Source of the DNA: Endothia cerciana
Lineage: Eukaryota; Ascomycota; Sordariomycetes; Diaporthales; Cryphonectriaceae
Assembly: GCA_026119935.1 (NCBI GenBank)
Contig: JALRMH010000063.1
Span: 117,451 to 181,450 of the forward strand
Direction of reading: 5' to 3'
Length of the DNA: 64,000 bases
Shown here in pieces: positions 32,305 through 43,739 of this stretch. Each line of letters opens with the position of its first letter. Position 1 is the first letter of the stretch. The position numbers were made by a program, and so were the translations under genes. The notes beneath the pieces were generated by a model, which made no database searches, was not told the DNA's origin, and saw only the letters and a list, made by a program, of their open reading frames with translations.

Positions 32305-33325
32305 GGTGAAGGAGTGACGTTGGTAGGGGCCGGCCTGAAAGAAGTAAGATAAATAAAACACAAAATGCAAGTGTGCAGAAGTTATCTACCAGATGTCTCG
32401 ATTAATATTGTTTTACTGCCCGAGTTTCGCCCCCTAGTGATTTTCATCTAATCATCCCATCTATTTTATAAGCACAGGCTACATGGGTAAATCTTCCGAG
32501 GCTTAAAAACTGGCATTCCTTATTGAATTAATTGTATTCAGCAATAAAACAAGCAAGTGGATGCCTGCAGAGCTTTGTACATAGTTAGATGCCGGATCTT
32601 GAATGCCGGATCTTGAATAATTGATGCCAGTTGTGGAGCCCTAGAGCCTTAATTTCCATAAGCTCCAAATCCCCTGGCCTGTCAGTGCCCTGTTGGTCAT
32701 TTCGGGCCAGGTTAAAAAAAAAACCACCCAATTGCTGGGCTTGTAACTAAACCGGTGTGTTTCCGAAGATAATTACAGGGGGCTCTACTTTAATATACTG
32801 TTTCAAATGCCCTTTGTTGACGTATTGATCATTTGATTGCATGACCTTACTGCCTGAGCCACCACAAGATGGGGCGACCCAGACATTAATATCCCTGACC
32901 AGCCTTTTTGTATCTCTCTTGAATGTTTGATAGAAGTGACGGCTGACAGTCAATACTCAGGTAAATTAAGCCTTGCAGCATAAATGTCGCCTTGTTGATG
33001 CACAAGCTGGTCGCCTGGCAGAAAAGTGGGGTACAACTACATAAGAACCTCTGTCATCTAGGGCCTTGGCAGAACTCATCTCATCAATAATTCCGCAACG
33101 CAGCATTATCTCAGCCTTGCTGGAGTTACCCTTAACCCAGAGAAGCTGGCTCTGGTCTTTGTCTTACCACTGCTTGAAGTCTTAACAGGCCAGGATCTAC
33201 TTTTATATCTTGCAGTAGGCTACCTTTTGTTTCTTCAATACGCTTTTATCATGCTAAGAGTTAATTTAACCAAGATTCTACAAAACTGTATTTGTGTTAA
33301 AATGTTATTAGATGTATAACCTTTA
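32305..33325. other. Transition zone at the edge of the AT-rich block
   Basis: Base composition starts to fall here. A minus-strand frame (32747-32953) is open but unrecognised. No intact gene, no repeat boundary that I can define before 33326. Confidence 0.45.
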
Positions 33326-33526
33326 TGTCAGAACACCTATCATGTAAGCTTGGCAGAGTTACAATGATATAGCGGGAACAGGTTGCTTGATTGATAGCTG
33401 CTGGGTGTCTGTTAGTACTGAGACTGATTCTTACAGTGTGGAAGAACTAGTGTAGCGAGCTGCTAGCTATTTGAAAGGGAGTAGCCTGTGCGCTACTAGC
33501 GCTGCTAGCAGACTGTTGTCGTGACA
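33326..33526 (+). repeat. Short LTR-like repeat, copy 1 (201 bases)
   Basis: Begins TGTCAGAACACC and ends CTGTTGTCGTGACA, so it has TGTCA/TGACA ends. It matches the 223-base solo copies at 37156 and 51212 but lacks about 22 bases of their internal GCTAGCGC repeats and is much less mutated. No matching 5-base duplication is found (CTTTA left, ACTAT right), so it may be one LTR of a truncated element or a rearranged copy. Confidence 0.7.
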
Positions 33527-33929
33527 ACTATCTCCTTTTTAATAACACCTGGCCCTATGTGTCCTTGCTAAATATAGGTCTGCTTTACTAGTGCTATCAC
33601 GATTGCTTTTCGCTACTAGTTTGTCTATAAAGACCTAGCATGCTACTATCTTCAAGCTGTGTAGACTTTTCTTCCTACAACACTTGCGATATAAATATAA
33701 GTTGCTTGCTACCTACTATTATATCCCTTGCTTATTATTACAGCATCTTTTATTCTACTATCAGCTATATTCTTTATAGTTCCTAGCTATATTATTACAT
33801 CTCTTTGCTTGTTATCTTTACGCATTATACTGTTGCACTGCTTATACTATAATACTTCTTTGTTATATAATATATACTGCTTACTTTAAGGCTTCTATTC
33901 GAATAGATCCTTAGGTAGTTAAGCACTTA
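33527..33929. other. AT-rich, unassigned
   Basis: Between the 201-base LTR-like repeat and gypsy C. It could be the start of the internal region belonging to that LTR, but I see no primer-binding site or coding trace. Confidence 0.35.
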
Positions 33930-34389
33930 TATTATAACTTATCCAATATATAGGTTACAGGAACAGGCTACGAAGGACAAAGTAAATTTAAGAATTAGGC
34001 AAACAGAATCTAACATTTAGACCTATGCTTATATAACCTAGAGTTAAAGTTATTAGATTAGTTAAGATTAATTATTAATCTATAATAATCCGGATTAGTT
34101 AGATCAGTGCACTAAGCTAACTAATCTAGCAAATAATATCAACAAAAGACTAAAGAACAAGTTATATAAGGAAGGACGTTTCCTACTGTCAGATAGATCT
34201 TATAGTATTCTTCAGTTATTAATTTAAATATCAGATTACACTATACTCTAATAGCTTTAAAAGTAGTGAATACTTATATTCAGATTTTAGTTATATTTCT
34301 ATATTTAAAGCTTATACTTAGCACTATTCTTGCTAGTATAAATTCTTTATATACTTAAAGATCTTCGAATTACTGCAGTGTTTATTATA
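33930..34389 (+). repeat. Gypsy C 5' LTR
   Basis: 460 bases, aligned by eye along its length with the 457-base LTRs of A and B; RIP-mutated (starts TATTATAAC instead of TGTTATAAC). Confidence 0.75.
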
Positions 34390-34753
34390 TTTTAATAACT
34401 CTTGTTTAAGAATAGTTTAGTATTATATCCTTTTGAATAATATAGAAATACAATAGCTTCTTAACCTATTACTCTGTCTTCTAGCCGAACACCTACTAGC
34501 AAAGAACTAGTTAACTAGGTTATTCAGCTCACTCGGTGTATTAAGAAACTCTAACTCTAGCAATAACAGCAGAATGCTACTATCTGTACTTAGCAGGCCT
34601 AGCTATAAGTTTTAGAAACCTTAGCTTTTGTAGTAAAGATATATAAAATAAACAAGCCTGCTATATATAATAATAATTAAAAGACTCTCTAAGAGTATTT
34701 TACTTAGTGCAAAGTTTACTTTTTATATAATGCTTTTTAGTTCTCTATAAAAC

Positions 34754-34968
34754 TATTATAAGTAGCAGATATTATAAAGTAACAGAGCTAAGGGTTAAAA
34801 GCTAGCTAAAGCTAGCTATTTATATAAAAGGAAAGCTTACTAGCTTTAAGCTTAAAACTTTAAGCTTAGACTTTAAGTGTTAGTTATTATATTATAATAT
34901 AAAGCTTTTAGCTAGAGGGTACTTAATAAGCTAACTTATATAATTCTAATTTACAAGCTTTATTAATA
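34754..34968 (+). repeat. Element E 5' LTR
   Basis: Matches 36450-36663 over its whole length with scattered C/T and G/A differences. Confidence 0.75.
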
Positions 34969-35954
34969 ATTTCTAATACTTTTTTTAAAAGTTACCTTAG
35001 TTAAGATGCTTCTAAGAGCGACTCGCTAGCAAGACGCTATTAAATCATCAGCTTTATATATAGCTACTAACGAACTAGCTTAAGATCAGCCTTCTATATA
35101 GCAACTTAAAGCTGAAGTAGTCTGCTTATATTGCCTTAAAGAGCTTTAGGATAAAGCAGCTAGCCTTTGTAGCTCTCTTTAAGCTTTAGACTAATAGTAA
35201 TCTAATCGCTCTGCTTTATCAAGACGCTAGCGAAGATCTAGCAACTTGTCTGATTTGTCTAAGCTTGAAATCAAAGTTAAAAATATTACTAAGCTAGCTA
35301 TTTTATTCTTATTTCAATAGCATAATAACTAGCTAGCAGATCTTTAACAGGCATTTAATAAAGCACCCTGCTGTTACTACTCTGATTTATGAAAAATCCT
35401 CCTTGCTATAAACTATATCGACAGCAACCTCTAAGCGAAATAGAATTAAGAATATAGCGAAGATCAAGCAACCTAGGACGAATTTCGAACCTAGTCTCTT
35501 AAAGCTTTAAGAATCGACGCAATCCCTTAGATCGTCAAATAGCTAGAGAAAGCTATCTAGAGACCTGACTAAAGCTCTTCTGCCTTCTGAAACTACATCG
35601 AATCCTTAAAAAGCTACCTGCCTTAAGAACAAGACGAAATAATCTATTTATACAAGCTATATACTAAGCTCTTGCTGATACTTATCTAGTATATCGATAA
35701 AGCTTTGCTAATAATTTCTAAGATAAAAGATAAGCTAGTTACTTTTGCAACTAGATTATAAAAATCTTAGAGAGAGCAGGAAGTAAGCATATTAAAGACT
35801 CTTAATAATAGTAAAAAAGCAAACTCTGCTTAAGACTAAAGGTCTGAAACACTAGCTAAGCGCTAGCGAACTAAACTTGATTTATTAGAGATAAAGTGCT
35901 GGATTTATAGCAAAAAGAGTTATATTTTATAGCGATGTTAGAAAATGCAATAAA

Positions 35955-36404
35955 GTTGTCTAGTGCTTAGGAAACTATTAATCTAAAGGCTGTCTAGTGC
36001 TTAGGAAATTATTGATCTGAGAAGGCTGTTTAGTGCTTAGGAAATATTAATTTAAAGAGGCTGTCTAGTGCTTTGGAAACTGTTAATCTGAAGAGGCTAT
36101 TTAGTGCTTTAAAAACTATTAATTTAGAGGCTGTCTAGTATTTAGGAAACTATTGATCAGAAGGCTGTCTAGCGCTTAAGAAGCTGTTGAAACTATTTAG
36201 TGTTGAGGAAGACTGATAAGGCTGTCTAGTGCTTTAGAAACTATTGATCTAAAGGCTATCTAGTGCTTGGGAAACTGTTGATCAGGAGGCTGTCTAGCGT
36301 TTAGAAAGCTGTTGAAATTGTCTAGTATTGAGGAAGATTAATAAAGCTGTTTAGTGCTTTAGAAACTGTTGATCTAAAGGCTGTCTAGTGCTTAGGAAAC
36401 TATT
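35955..36404 (+). repeat. Minisatellite of about 35-base units in element E
   Basis: About a dozen imperfect copies of a unit like GGCTGTCTAGTGCTTAGGAA followed by ACTATTGATCTGA, with shorter variant units (AGCTGTTGAA...) interspersed in a higher-order order. It lies directly after the zinc-knuckle remnant and ends about 45 bases before the second LTR. Confidence 0.85.
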
Positions 36405-36449
36405 ATACAGGTTTAATTTAAAGGCAAATTGCATAGAGAGGAAGATAGT

Positions 36450-36663
36450 TGTTATAAGTAGCAGGTATTATAAAGTAACAGAGTTAAAGGTTAAAGTCTA
36501 GCTAAGGCTAGCTATTTATATAAAAGGAAAGCTTACTAGCTTTAAGCTTGAAACTTTAGATTTAGACTTTAAGTATTAGTTATTGTATTATAATATAGAG
36601 CTTTTAGCTAGGAGCACTTGATAAGCTGACTTATGTAATTCTGATCTGCAGGCTTTACTAATA
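36450..36663 (+). repeat. Element E 3' LTR
   Basis: Starts TGTTATAAGTAGCAGG. Less mutated than its partner. Confidence 0.75.
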
Positions 36664-37155
36664 TCTAAGTAGAACTTTAGTTTATTAAAGAATAAATAAC
36701 AAAGTTTGCTAATTCTAAAAGAATTAAAGGATTAATTCTATAGAAAAAGAGATAAAGTTTACTTTTTATAATAAAATATAAAAACAATTAAATTAAATAA
36801 TAAGTTCAACTATAAGAAACTTAAACTATTTAAAATTTTATAAAAAACTTTATTAATTAATTATAAACTTATATTACTATATAAAATAAAGATATATTTA
36901 GTCTTTTATATTTTACTATTTAAACTAGCAGCAGTAAAGATATAAATTAATAATATTATTAAACTTAAAGAAACTAATAAAAAATATAAAGTAAAACGAA
37001 TTCTTAAATATAAAGAACAAAACAATATATAAAAATCCTTAGTTAAATAGAAAAACTACCTACTAAGCAAAAATATATAAAAACTAATTTAAAACTTAAT
37101 TTATTATAATTAACTACTCAACTAATACTATTAGAAATACTTAATAGTTAAAGAA

Positions 37156-37378
37156 TATCAGAATACTTATTATATAAGCTTAACAGAGTTATAATAATAT
37201 AGCGAGAACAAGCTGTCTAATTAATAACTGCTGGGTGTTTGTTAGTACAGAGACTGATTCTTGCAGTGTAGAAAGAATCAGTGTGCTAAGTCGCTAGCTA
37301 TTTAAAGGGGAATAGCCTGTACGCTGCTAGCGCTGTTGTCCGCTAGCGCTGTAAGCTACTAGCGCCGTTGTTGTAATA
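37156..37378 (+). repeat. Solo LTR, copy 2 (223 bases)
   Basis: Same family and same length as the copy at 51212. Flanked by AAGAA (37151-37155) and AGGAA (37379-37383), a five-base duplication with one G-to-A difference, as RIP would leave. Contains several GCTAGCGCTG repeats. No internal region, so a solo LTR produced by LTR-LTR recombination. Confidence 0.75.
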
Positions 37379-37581
37379 AGGAATTTCTAGACTATATTAA
37401 ATATTTAAATAAAGAATAATAATATAATTAATAAAGAAATCAAATAATATTATAAACTAAGGAAACTAGCAGAACTATTAGCATCTACACCTTCTAGAAA
37501 AGAATAATCTAATAAATTACTAGAATCTTAGCTAAAAAGAAACTTAAGCAGAAGACTCTAAAGAATAAGGATTTCTATAGC

Positions 37582-37926
37582 CTAACGCTCCTCCTCAGCA
37601 GCACAGCGCTTTGCTTTAGCCTCTTTAGCCTTTATACAATCTAGATCCTCTATATAAGTAATACTATAATAAAGGGCCTGCTTTATCTTTTCAGACTACA
37701 TCCTTTTCTATTATCGAAGCTGCAACAGCTTCAACTCCTGCTTCTTGATTTCGTCTTCTAACTATCGATGTTAGGTAGCGATATTACAGAGCTCCTTAGG
37801 AGAAGGACTTAGAATGTCGCACTTCGAGCAACCTAAGCGAACATACTCGGCATAATAAGAGGAGTCGCTAGACGAAACCTTATAGATATTAACACCCTGC
37901 TCTTTATAAAAAGAACAAGAAGGCAT
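37582..37926 (-). pseudogene. Antisense coding region of gypsy C
   Basis: Opposite to gag-pol, just before the 3' LTR. From an ATG at 37926 one frame runs 114 codons to TAG (37582-37584), with a handful of TAA/TAG codons inside. The N-terminus is Cys-containing (MPSCSFYKEQ; YVRLGCSKCDIL), followed by PSPKELCNIAT and a coiled coil (LEDEIKKQELKLLQLR), and an Ala/Glu/Lys-rich end (IKAKEAKAKRCAAEEER). The pattern suggests a small zinc-cluster-like plus coiled-coil protein. Function unknown. The same position in A and B also carries an opposite-strand frame with a coiled coil but different sequence. Confidence 0.55.
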
Positions 37927-38128
37927 CTTGATAAAGTTCTCTAAGGTGCAAGCAACAAGAAGATCGCGATCTTAGGTACTCTTCAGAAGAGAAGAAGAAG
38001 GTTTTAAGACGCGCGAATTTTTAACTTTATCTTTTATCCTGATTAGAAAAGCACAACACGCAGGGGAACGAACTAAAGAAGAACTTACAAAAGATTATTA
38101 AAGACAACAATTAATAAAAGAGAGATGA

Positions 38129-38585
38129 TGTTATAACTTATCTAATATACAGGTTACAAACAAGCTATATAAAACAACTATTTAGAAGTTAGAAAAATAG
38201 ATTTAATATTTTAAAGGGAAAAGAAGCTTATATAATTTAAAGTTAGAGTTATAAGCGATTATATTGATTATAAATATAGTTAATATATTTGAAAACAGCT
38301 ATAAGAAATTAATATATAATTAAGATAGTCAGAATAATTAAGACTAAAAAGTAGGATATATAAAGACAAATATTTCTTATAGTTAGATAAATTTCTTTAG
38401 TGCTCTTTAATTATTAATTTAAGTATTGAATTATATTATACTCTGATAGCTTTAAAAGCAGTGAATACTTGTAACTCAGACTTTGATTATATTTCTATAC
38501 TAAGGAACTGTACTTAATATTGTTCTTGCTAGTATAAACCTTTATATTACTTTAAGAATCCTTGATTATTGTAGTGCTTATTACA
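38129..38585 (+). repeat. Gypsy C 3' LTR
   Basis: 457 bases, TGTTATAAC to CTTATTACA. It keeps the terminal CA that the other copies have lost to mutation, which defines the true LTR end. Confidence 0.78.
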
Positions 38586-39119
38586 ACTAGTATCCTTGCA
38601 AGTTGCTTTTTATAAGTAAAATATATTACTTTGCTCTTATTAGATTAAAATTTTATCCCTTTTTTTCTACTTACTCTTAGCAAACTCTCTATACTCTTTT
38701 TAGTTCTTAACTTGCTTTTTATATTATTTTTCTATAAGCTAGTATATTTATATATATATAATTATTTCAGCATAATAAGAAGAAAAAACCTGCTTTTACG
38801 CTCGAGAAACACCTTTAAAAAGAAAAACATATCTATCTCTAACCTCAGCTATATCGATTTCACCCAGCTGTAATAGATGCAAGACCTCGCACCCAGGGTG
38901 CAGAGGGGGAATTGATAGAAGTTGATAGCAGGGGTAGTAGACTAAGATCAAGCTAGCATCGTGAAAATTTTGCAGGTTGTAGAGACCTTAATACAGCACA
39001 GCAGGAACAACGCAGAGGGAGCGCTATAAATAAGAAAGACAGAAAGACAGAATACAAAGGACTGTAGAAAAAACTCGCCGAACAAGTTTTTAGGAAAGGG
39101 GCATCGCGCGCGTTTACTA
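38586..39119. other. Probable 5' part of the LINE
   Basis: After gypsy C the sequence becomes less AT-rich from about 38,780. In one frame it reads protein-like fragments (IVKILQVVETLIQHSR) that seem to continue on the other side of the Fot1-like insertion at 39120-40961. I take it as the 5' end of the LINE backbone, tentatively. Confidence 0.35.
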
Positions 39120-40961
39120 AGTCAACAGGGGTAGTTTCCGCCCATCCGTAGTTTCCGCTCACCCTGGCCAGCCACACCGCTTCTTCAACCTCCTTTAGTT
39201 TGATAGCTTTTATTTAATCAATTCTCTTCTAAACAACTTTATCTTTTCAGCAAACCCTTATATGATCATCATGAAGCCAGACTCCGAATTTGAGCTAGAT
39301 CAGGCCGTCGAGGCTGTCAAAAATAGCCTCTCTCAACGAAAAGCCTCGAGGCAATAGTGCATCCCAAGGACCACACTCCGAGATCGTTTAGAAGGAGCAA
39401 TATTACATAAACAAGCCTATGAAAACTAGCAAAGGCTTTCTATTCCTTAAGAAAGAAAGCTGGTTGAATAGATCCTCGTTCAGGAAAGCCTAGGGCTTCT
39501 ACTAAGCTATTCAGAGCTAAGGTACTTTGCTCAGAAGATTCTTCACATTCACAGCGATGATCAAGCCCTCGGAACTAAGTGGACTAGCGCCTTTTTGAAG
39601 AGAATTCCAGAGATAAGCGTTCAAAGAACTAAGAGGATTGCCTTAGCTCGAACTAATAGCGCAACAACAGAGGTAATACAGCCTTGGTTCTGTCTCTTCG
39701 ACCTTCCTTAGGTCTAAGCTATTAAGCTAGCTAACTAATAGAATATAGATAAGGCTAGGATATTAGAGGGCTAAGGAGAGAATAGATTAGTTTTTAGTAG
39801 CTCTTCTTTATATTTAATCTAAAAGAAAGAGCCTGGATTAAAAGCTTAGACCTCTTTCTTTAAATATATCTCAGCTATAGGTATATACCTCTTTCCTTTA
39901 GTTATAAAAGAAAAACAGTTTAACAGCAATAGTTTCCTCTTCTTTTATAGCCTTTTAATAGCTAGAAGTTTACAACTACTTAAAACAGATAGACAAATAA
40001 TGCTATAGCCTTTAAGTAGCTAAAAAAGATCTTTATTTTAAGCAGCTAGCTAGCAGACTCTTTAGAAGCTAAATTATTAATTTTAAATAGCTATAGAAGC
40101 TATATAATTAAAGAGTTTATATAGCAATGCTATTAATATAATATTTTATTAATCTATCTGCCTTTTTATACTTCTTATATACTTTAACTCTTTAATCTTA
40201 GAGTCTTCTCGTCCTTTAAACAAGCTTATAGAAAGAAAGTCAGTCTTAAAGACTAATAGAGAGATTTAACAGTCCTTAGCAAGCGAAATTTCCTCAAGTA
40301 TTATCGCTAGGCTTATATAAAAGGTCTTTCAAGCTAGAATATTAGGTCTAAATAGAAAGCAACTAGTTTATAGCCTCTCAGGCTATCTAAACTACTCTTA
40401 AGCCCTCTTCTTCTTGAAAATAGTTAACTATACCTTCAGAAGCAGTCGAATTCAGCCTTAACACAATCAACAGTATCTAAACTTTATCAGAAAGCCCTCT
40501 TAAGCTAGCTAGCTTCCTTTTCAACTCCTCGAAAAGCTAAACAGCTATACTAACAGCTACTATAGAACTAGAACTATCTTCTATCAGTACTAGAGCAACG
40601 CCTACTATTCAGAAAGATAAAGAAAGCATATAGCGAGAGGGATATAGAGTTTGCTCAAGCATTGAAAAGAAATAAGGCATTAGAAAAGCAAATTGAAGCT
40701 ACAAGGCCTACTAAAAGAAGGAAGATTGATGTAAGCCCGAATTCGAAGTTTGCAGATATTAAGGCTATATAGAGGGCTCAAATAGCAGTTAATTAAAACA
40801 AGAGTAGTCAGAATAAAGAGAGCAATATCGAATTAGTTATTAATAAAGAGGATTGCATCGTAGTGAGTAAATAGTATGTGAAAATAATCAATATATATAC
40901 GTAGTATAGCTGGCTAGGGTGGGCGGAAACTACAGATAGGCAGAAACTACCTTTGTTGACT
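39120..40961 (+). mobile_element. Fot1-like DNA transposon, copy 2
   Basis: 1,842 bases, TA duplication at 39118-39119 and 40962-40963. Both terminal inverted repeats are 59 bases (39120-39178 and 40903-40961) and each has two copies of a gtagtttccgcccac-type unit. The transposase, from about 39262, reads EFELDQAVEAVKNSLSQRKA and IPRTTLRDRLEG, closely like copy 1, but with more stops throughout. The outer inverted-repeat sequence differs from copy 1, while the inner part (tggccagccacacc) and the gene are similar. Confidence 0.9.
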
Positions 40962-43160
40962 TAAGGCTAAGAAATAATAGCTTTGAGATATAATTACAAC
41001 AGCTAGAAGGATCCTAGCTCTTAAGGGAGAAAAACCCTGCTTGCTAGCCTTAATAAGACTATCGAGTACTACCGGAGAGGGAGAATATATCACGAAGACT
41101 AATCTCTAGGAAGCGATCAGAGCAACGCTTAAAGAGGCAGGCATTAGCTCTCTAGGGCCTTAACAGACAGCAAACACCTATGTAGCAGCACTATAGAGAG
41201 GACTTAGCGACACTACAGCAACCTTGACGATATATAAAGATAATATAATCGCAGCAGTCTTTAAAGTAGTCCCGGAACAATAGAAACAAGAACTCTTTAT
41301 ACGACTAAACGCTGACCCTGTGAATATCTAATCGAAGGCCTTTATTAAAATTATAGCAGTAATTAATACTGTATTGCTGAGAAGCAATCTAGTGATAATA
41401 ATCTGCAAATATAAAGATAGAATAGTCTTAATAATATTCAATATACTAGAAGAAAGGGATTTCTATAAAGCGAATACAGAATAGCTGAAGGCTCTCTCTG
41501 ATATAGCAGAGATCGCTCTAAGATATTATATAGTACTTATTAAAGCAGTGCTAAATAACTTAGTATATGCAGCAGACTTAGAGATAGTAAGGAAAATATT
41601 AGTAGAAATAAATAAGGTGGAAATTGCAAGAGTATGCCTTTAATAACAAAGAAACTTAAATAAAGCAGAAAGAGTAGGAGTTATAATTAATCTCTTAAAG
41701 ATTGTAAAGGCTAAGAAGTTATATAATAAAAGTATAATATAAAAGGTGCAGATATTCAACTACAAGCTATATAATATAAAAGTAAAGCTGCAGTAGTGCT
41801 ATAGATGCTATAGTTAAGGCTATTAAATAAAGTTCTATAAGAACTAGTAGAGATACAGCTGCTGCGCTGCAGAGGTATATAAAAAAAAAGAGGTAGTATA
41901 TTTAATAAAGAGCAACTAGAAGAACTAGAGGTGTATTAACTATAAAAGAATATATATATTATTCGACTATTGCTAATGCTTAGCAGCGATCTAGCAAGCA
42001 GAGAAAGCAAGAAGAGCTTATATAGAAAAGGCTTTTATATTTAAGGATATAGCTGCAAAGAACTAGCAGAGAGATTTTAACAACTTATTTTAAGTACTTC
42101 TGAGACTAATTATACTAAGGAAAAGAAGAAGGCTAGCAGGCAGCTTAAATAGAGAGAATAAATCGCAGAGTTAAACATCTTAAAATCTAAAAGGAGAAGC
42201 TTTATAAGTTATAATCTAGATACTAGCATTAGTACTAGTATTAATATAAGCAGAGAGTCTTTAAGACTAAATAATAACACAGTAGAATTATATTGAAGAT
42301 ACTATTTAAGTATTTATATAATAATTAGAATAGTTATATAGAACTAAAGAAGAACTACAGAGTAATAGCTGAAATCTACTCGAATAGTGCTTAATATAAT
42401 ATTATTATAACTCAGGAAATAAATATTTAAAGGCTAACGAAAGCATTATATTGCTCGAAGAGCAAGCAATATAGAATAATCTAAGTTAAAGGCAGTTAAG
42501 CAGCAATTTATATTTATAAGCAGTTTGACTTAAAGAGATAGAAGAGTAACTGTAAAGAGGACTAAGCGAGTATAACTCTCTATATAAGCAGAGGAACTAT
42601 AACCTTTATCTTAGTATATATAATATAAAGAGAACAGAAGAGAGAGTAGTAAAGCGTACTCTACAAACTTGCAGAGAGAGGAAGACTATAAGGAGAAGTA
42701 GTCTTAATAAAAGATATAAACTTGCACTCTCTATTATAAAACAAGTAGAACCAGCTTTTAGAAGGAGCTGAATTACTAATAAATCTTATAGAAGCTTAAA
42801 AAATACAACTCTTAATCTTATAAAGGAAATTTATAAGAGTGTAGAAAAGCTGCTAAATAAAACAAGACTTTATAATCGACTATATTTAAGTATTAACCTT
42901 GCTAAAAACTAGATACCGAGGGTTACTCGACTATATAGAATTTAATTATTATTTATAAGCTGCAGAGATCTTTTAACAATTAAGTAAAGAAGAAATATAA
43001 AAGATATAAGAAGGCTTTAACTATAAATAGCTAAATAAAGACTTACTTATAAGAATTATAAAGAGATACTAGCTACTTTATAAAATCGATATATAAAAAT
43101 AATGCGAGGAGGAATAGCAATAAATAACAAAATTCCTTTAAAAAGCAGTAATAAGTATAT
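40962..43160 (+). mobile_element. Tad1-like LINE, ORF1 and start of ORF2
   Basis: A mutated frame reads helical gag-like sequence (LKALSDIAEIALRYY; LEIVRKILVEINKVEIARV) ending in a zinc-knuckle region at about 41795-41900 (CYRCYSYGYQIKFYKN, then CCAAEVYKK), typical of ORF1 of Tad1-type non-LTR elements. Sequence after about 42170 should be the endonuclease part of ORF2 but is too mutated to show its motifs. Cut by gypsy A at 43161; five bases TATAT are duplicated at the insertion, and the LINE resumes at 50626. Confidence 0.6.
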
Positions 43161-43617
43161 TGTTATAACCCATCTAACATGCAGGTTACAAACCAAGGCA
43201 CTCAGGACAACTATCCAGAAGACAAGGGAAGGGTTCAACACCCTAGGAACTACAGCTTATATAAGCAAGGGTTAGGGTTGCAGGATCAGGATGGATTAGT
43301 AGCTGATCTATAGTGATCCGGATCAGTTAGATTACCTAGGTGATCTAAGTGATCCAACAACTAACACTACTAACAGGACTGAAGAGCTGGATATATAAGG
43401 ACACGTTCATTTCCCTTAGATAGATCTCATATATAGCTCTTCAGTTGTCAATCTAAGTTCTAAGTACACCTATACTTAGAAGCCTTAAAGGCAGTGAACA
43501 CTTGCACAGGCTACTTACTTATATTTTTATATTCAAAGCTTATATTCAACACTACTCTTGCTAGTATAAACCTAATTAGTACTTAGAGATCTTTAGATTA
43601 CTATAGTGCTTATTATA
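43161..43617 (+). repeat. Gypsy A 5' LTR
   Basis: 457 bases, begins TGTTATAACCCATC. Contains the palindrome-like GATCC...GGATC clusters shared by all copies. Less mutated than the 3' LTR. Confidence 0.9.
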
Positions 43618-43739
43618 TTTTGATAACTCTTATTTAGAAACAGTTTAGTATTAACCTTTTAAATAATATAAAAATATAATAGCTCTAGGAACCTCCTTTT
43701 TATTCTTATATAATACACAGCTTACTTAGGAAGAACTTA

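Larger units (their letters stand above)
34754..36663 (+). mobile_element. Gag-only non-autonomous LTR retrotransposon E
   Basis: Direct repeats 34754-34968 (215 bases) and 36450-36663 (214 bases) flank 1.48 kb. The internal part shows one long mutated gag-like frame (about 35280-35960) with a zinc-knuckle remnant at 35897-35940 (C-W-I-Y-S-K-K-S-Y-I..R-C, where the second Cys and the His have become Tyr), preceded by helical gag-type sequence such as YIESLKSYLP. There is no protease, reverse transcriptase or integrase trace and no room for them. A minisatellite fills the 3' third. This is the plan of a TR-GAG type element, mobilised by another retrotransposon's enzymes. A purine tract (gagaggaagatag) precedes the second LTR. 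No clear target duplication. Confidence 0.65.
33930..38585 (+). mobile_element. Ty3/gypsy element C, internally deleted and nested
   Basis: Bounded by LTRs 33930-34389 and 38129-38585 of the same family as elements A, B and D (TGTTATAAC...CTTATTACA type ends). Between them are the start of gag (about 34480-34753), then the gag-only element E, then the integrase C-terminus and chromodomain region (36664-37155), a solo LTR, and the antisense coding region (37582-37926). Compared with element A, roughly 4.9 kb from mid-gag to the end of integrase are missing, and E sits exactly at that gap. A purine-rich tract (aataaaagagagatga) precedes the 3' LTR. The flanking five bases (ACTTA and ACTAG) do not match well, so the two LTRs may come from different insertions. 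Confidence 0.7.

Noticed and set aside
33326..33526. First thought to be a MITE because of TGTCA/TGACA ends
   Set aside because: Sister copies have five-base duplications and TG...CA ends without longer inverted repeats, which fits solo LTRs better.
35955..36404. Regular repeats that could suggest a CRISPR-like array
   Set aside because: Units are contiguous, with no unique spacers of constant length; a minisatellite in a eukaryotic retroelement.
38953..39177. Minus-strand frame of 74 codons
   Set aside because: It runs across the Fot1-like inverted repeat and so combines two unrelated sequences.
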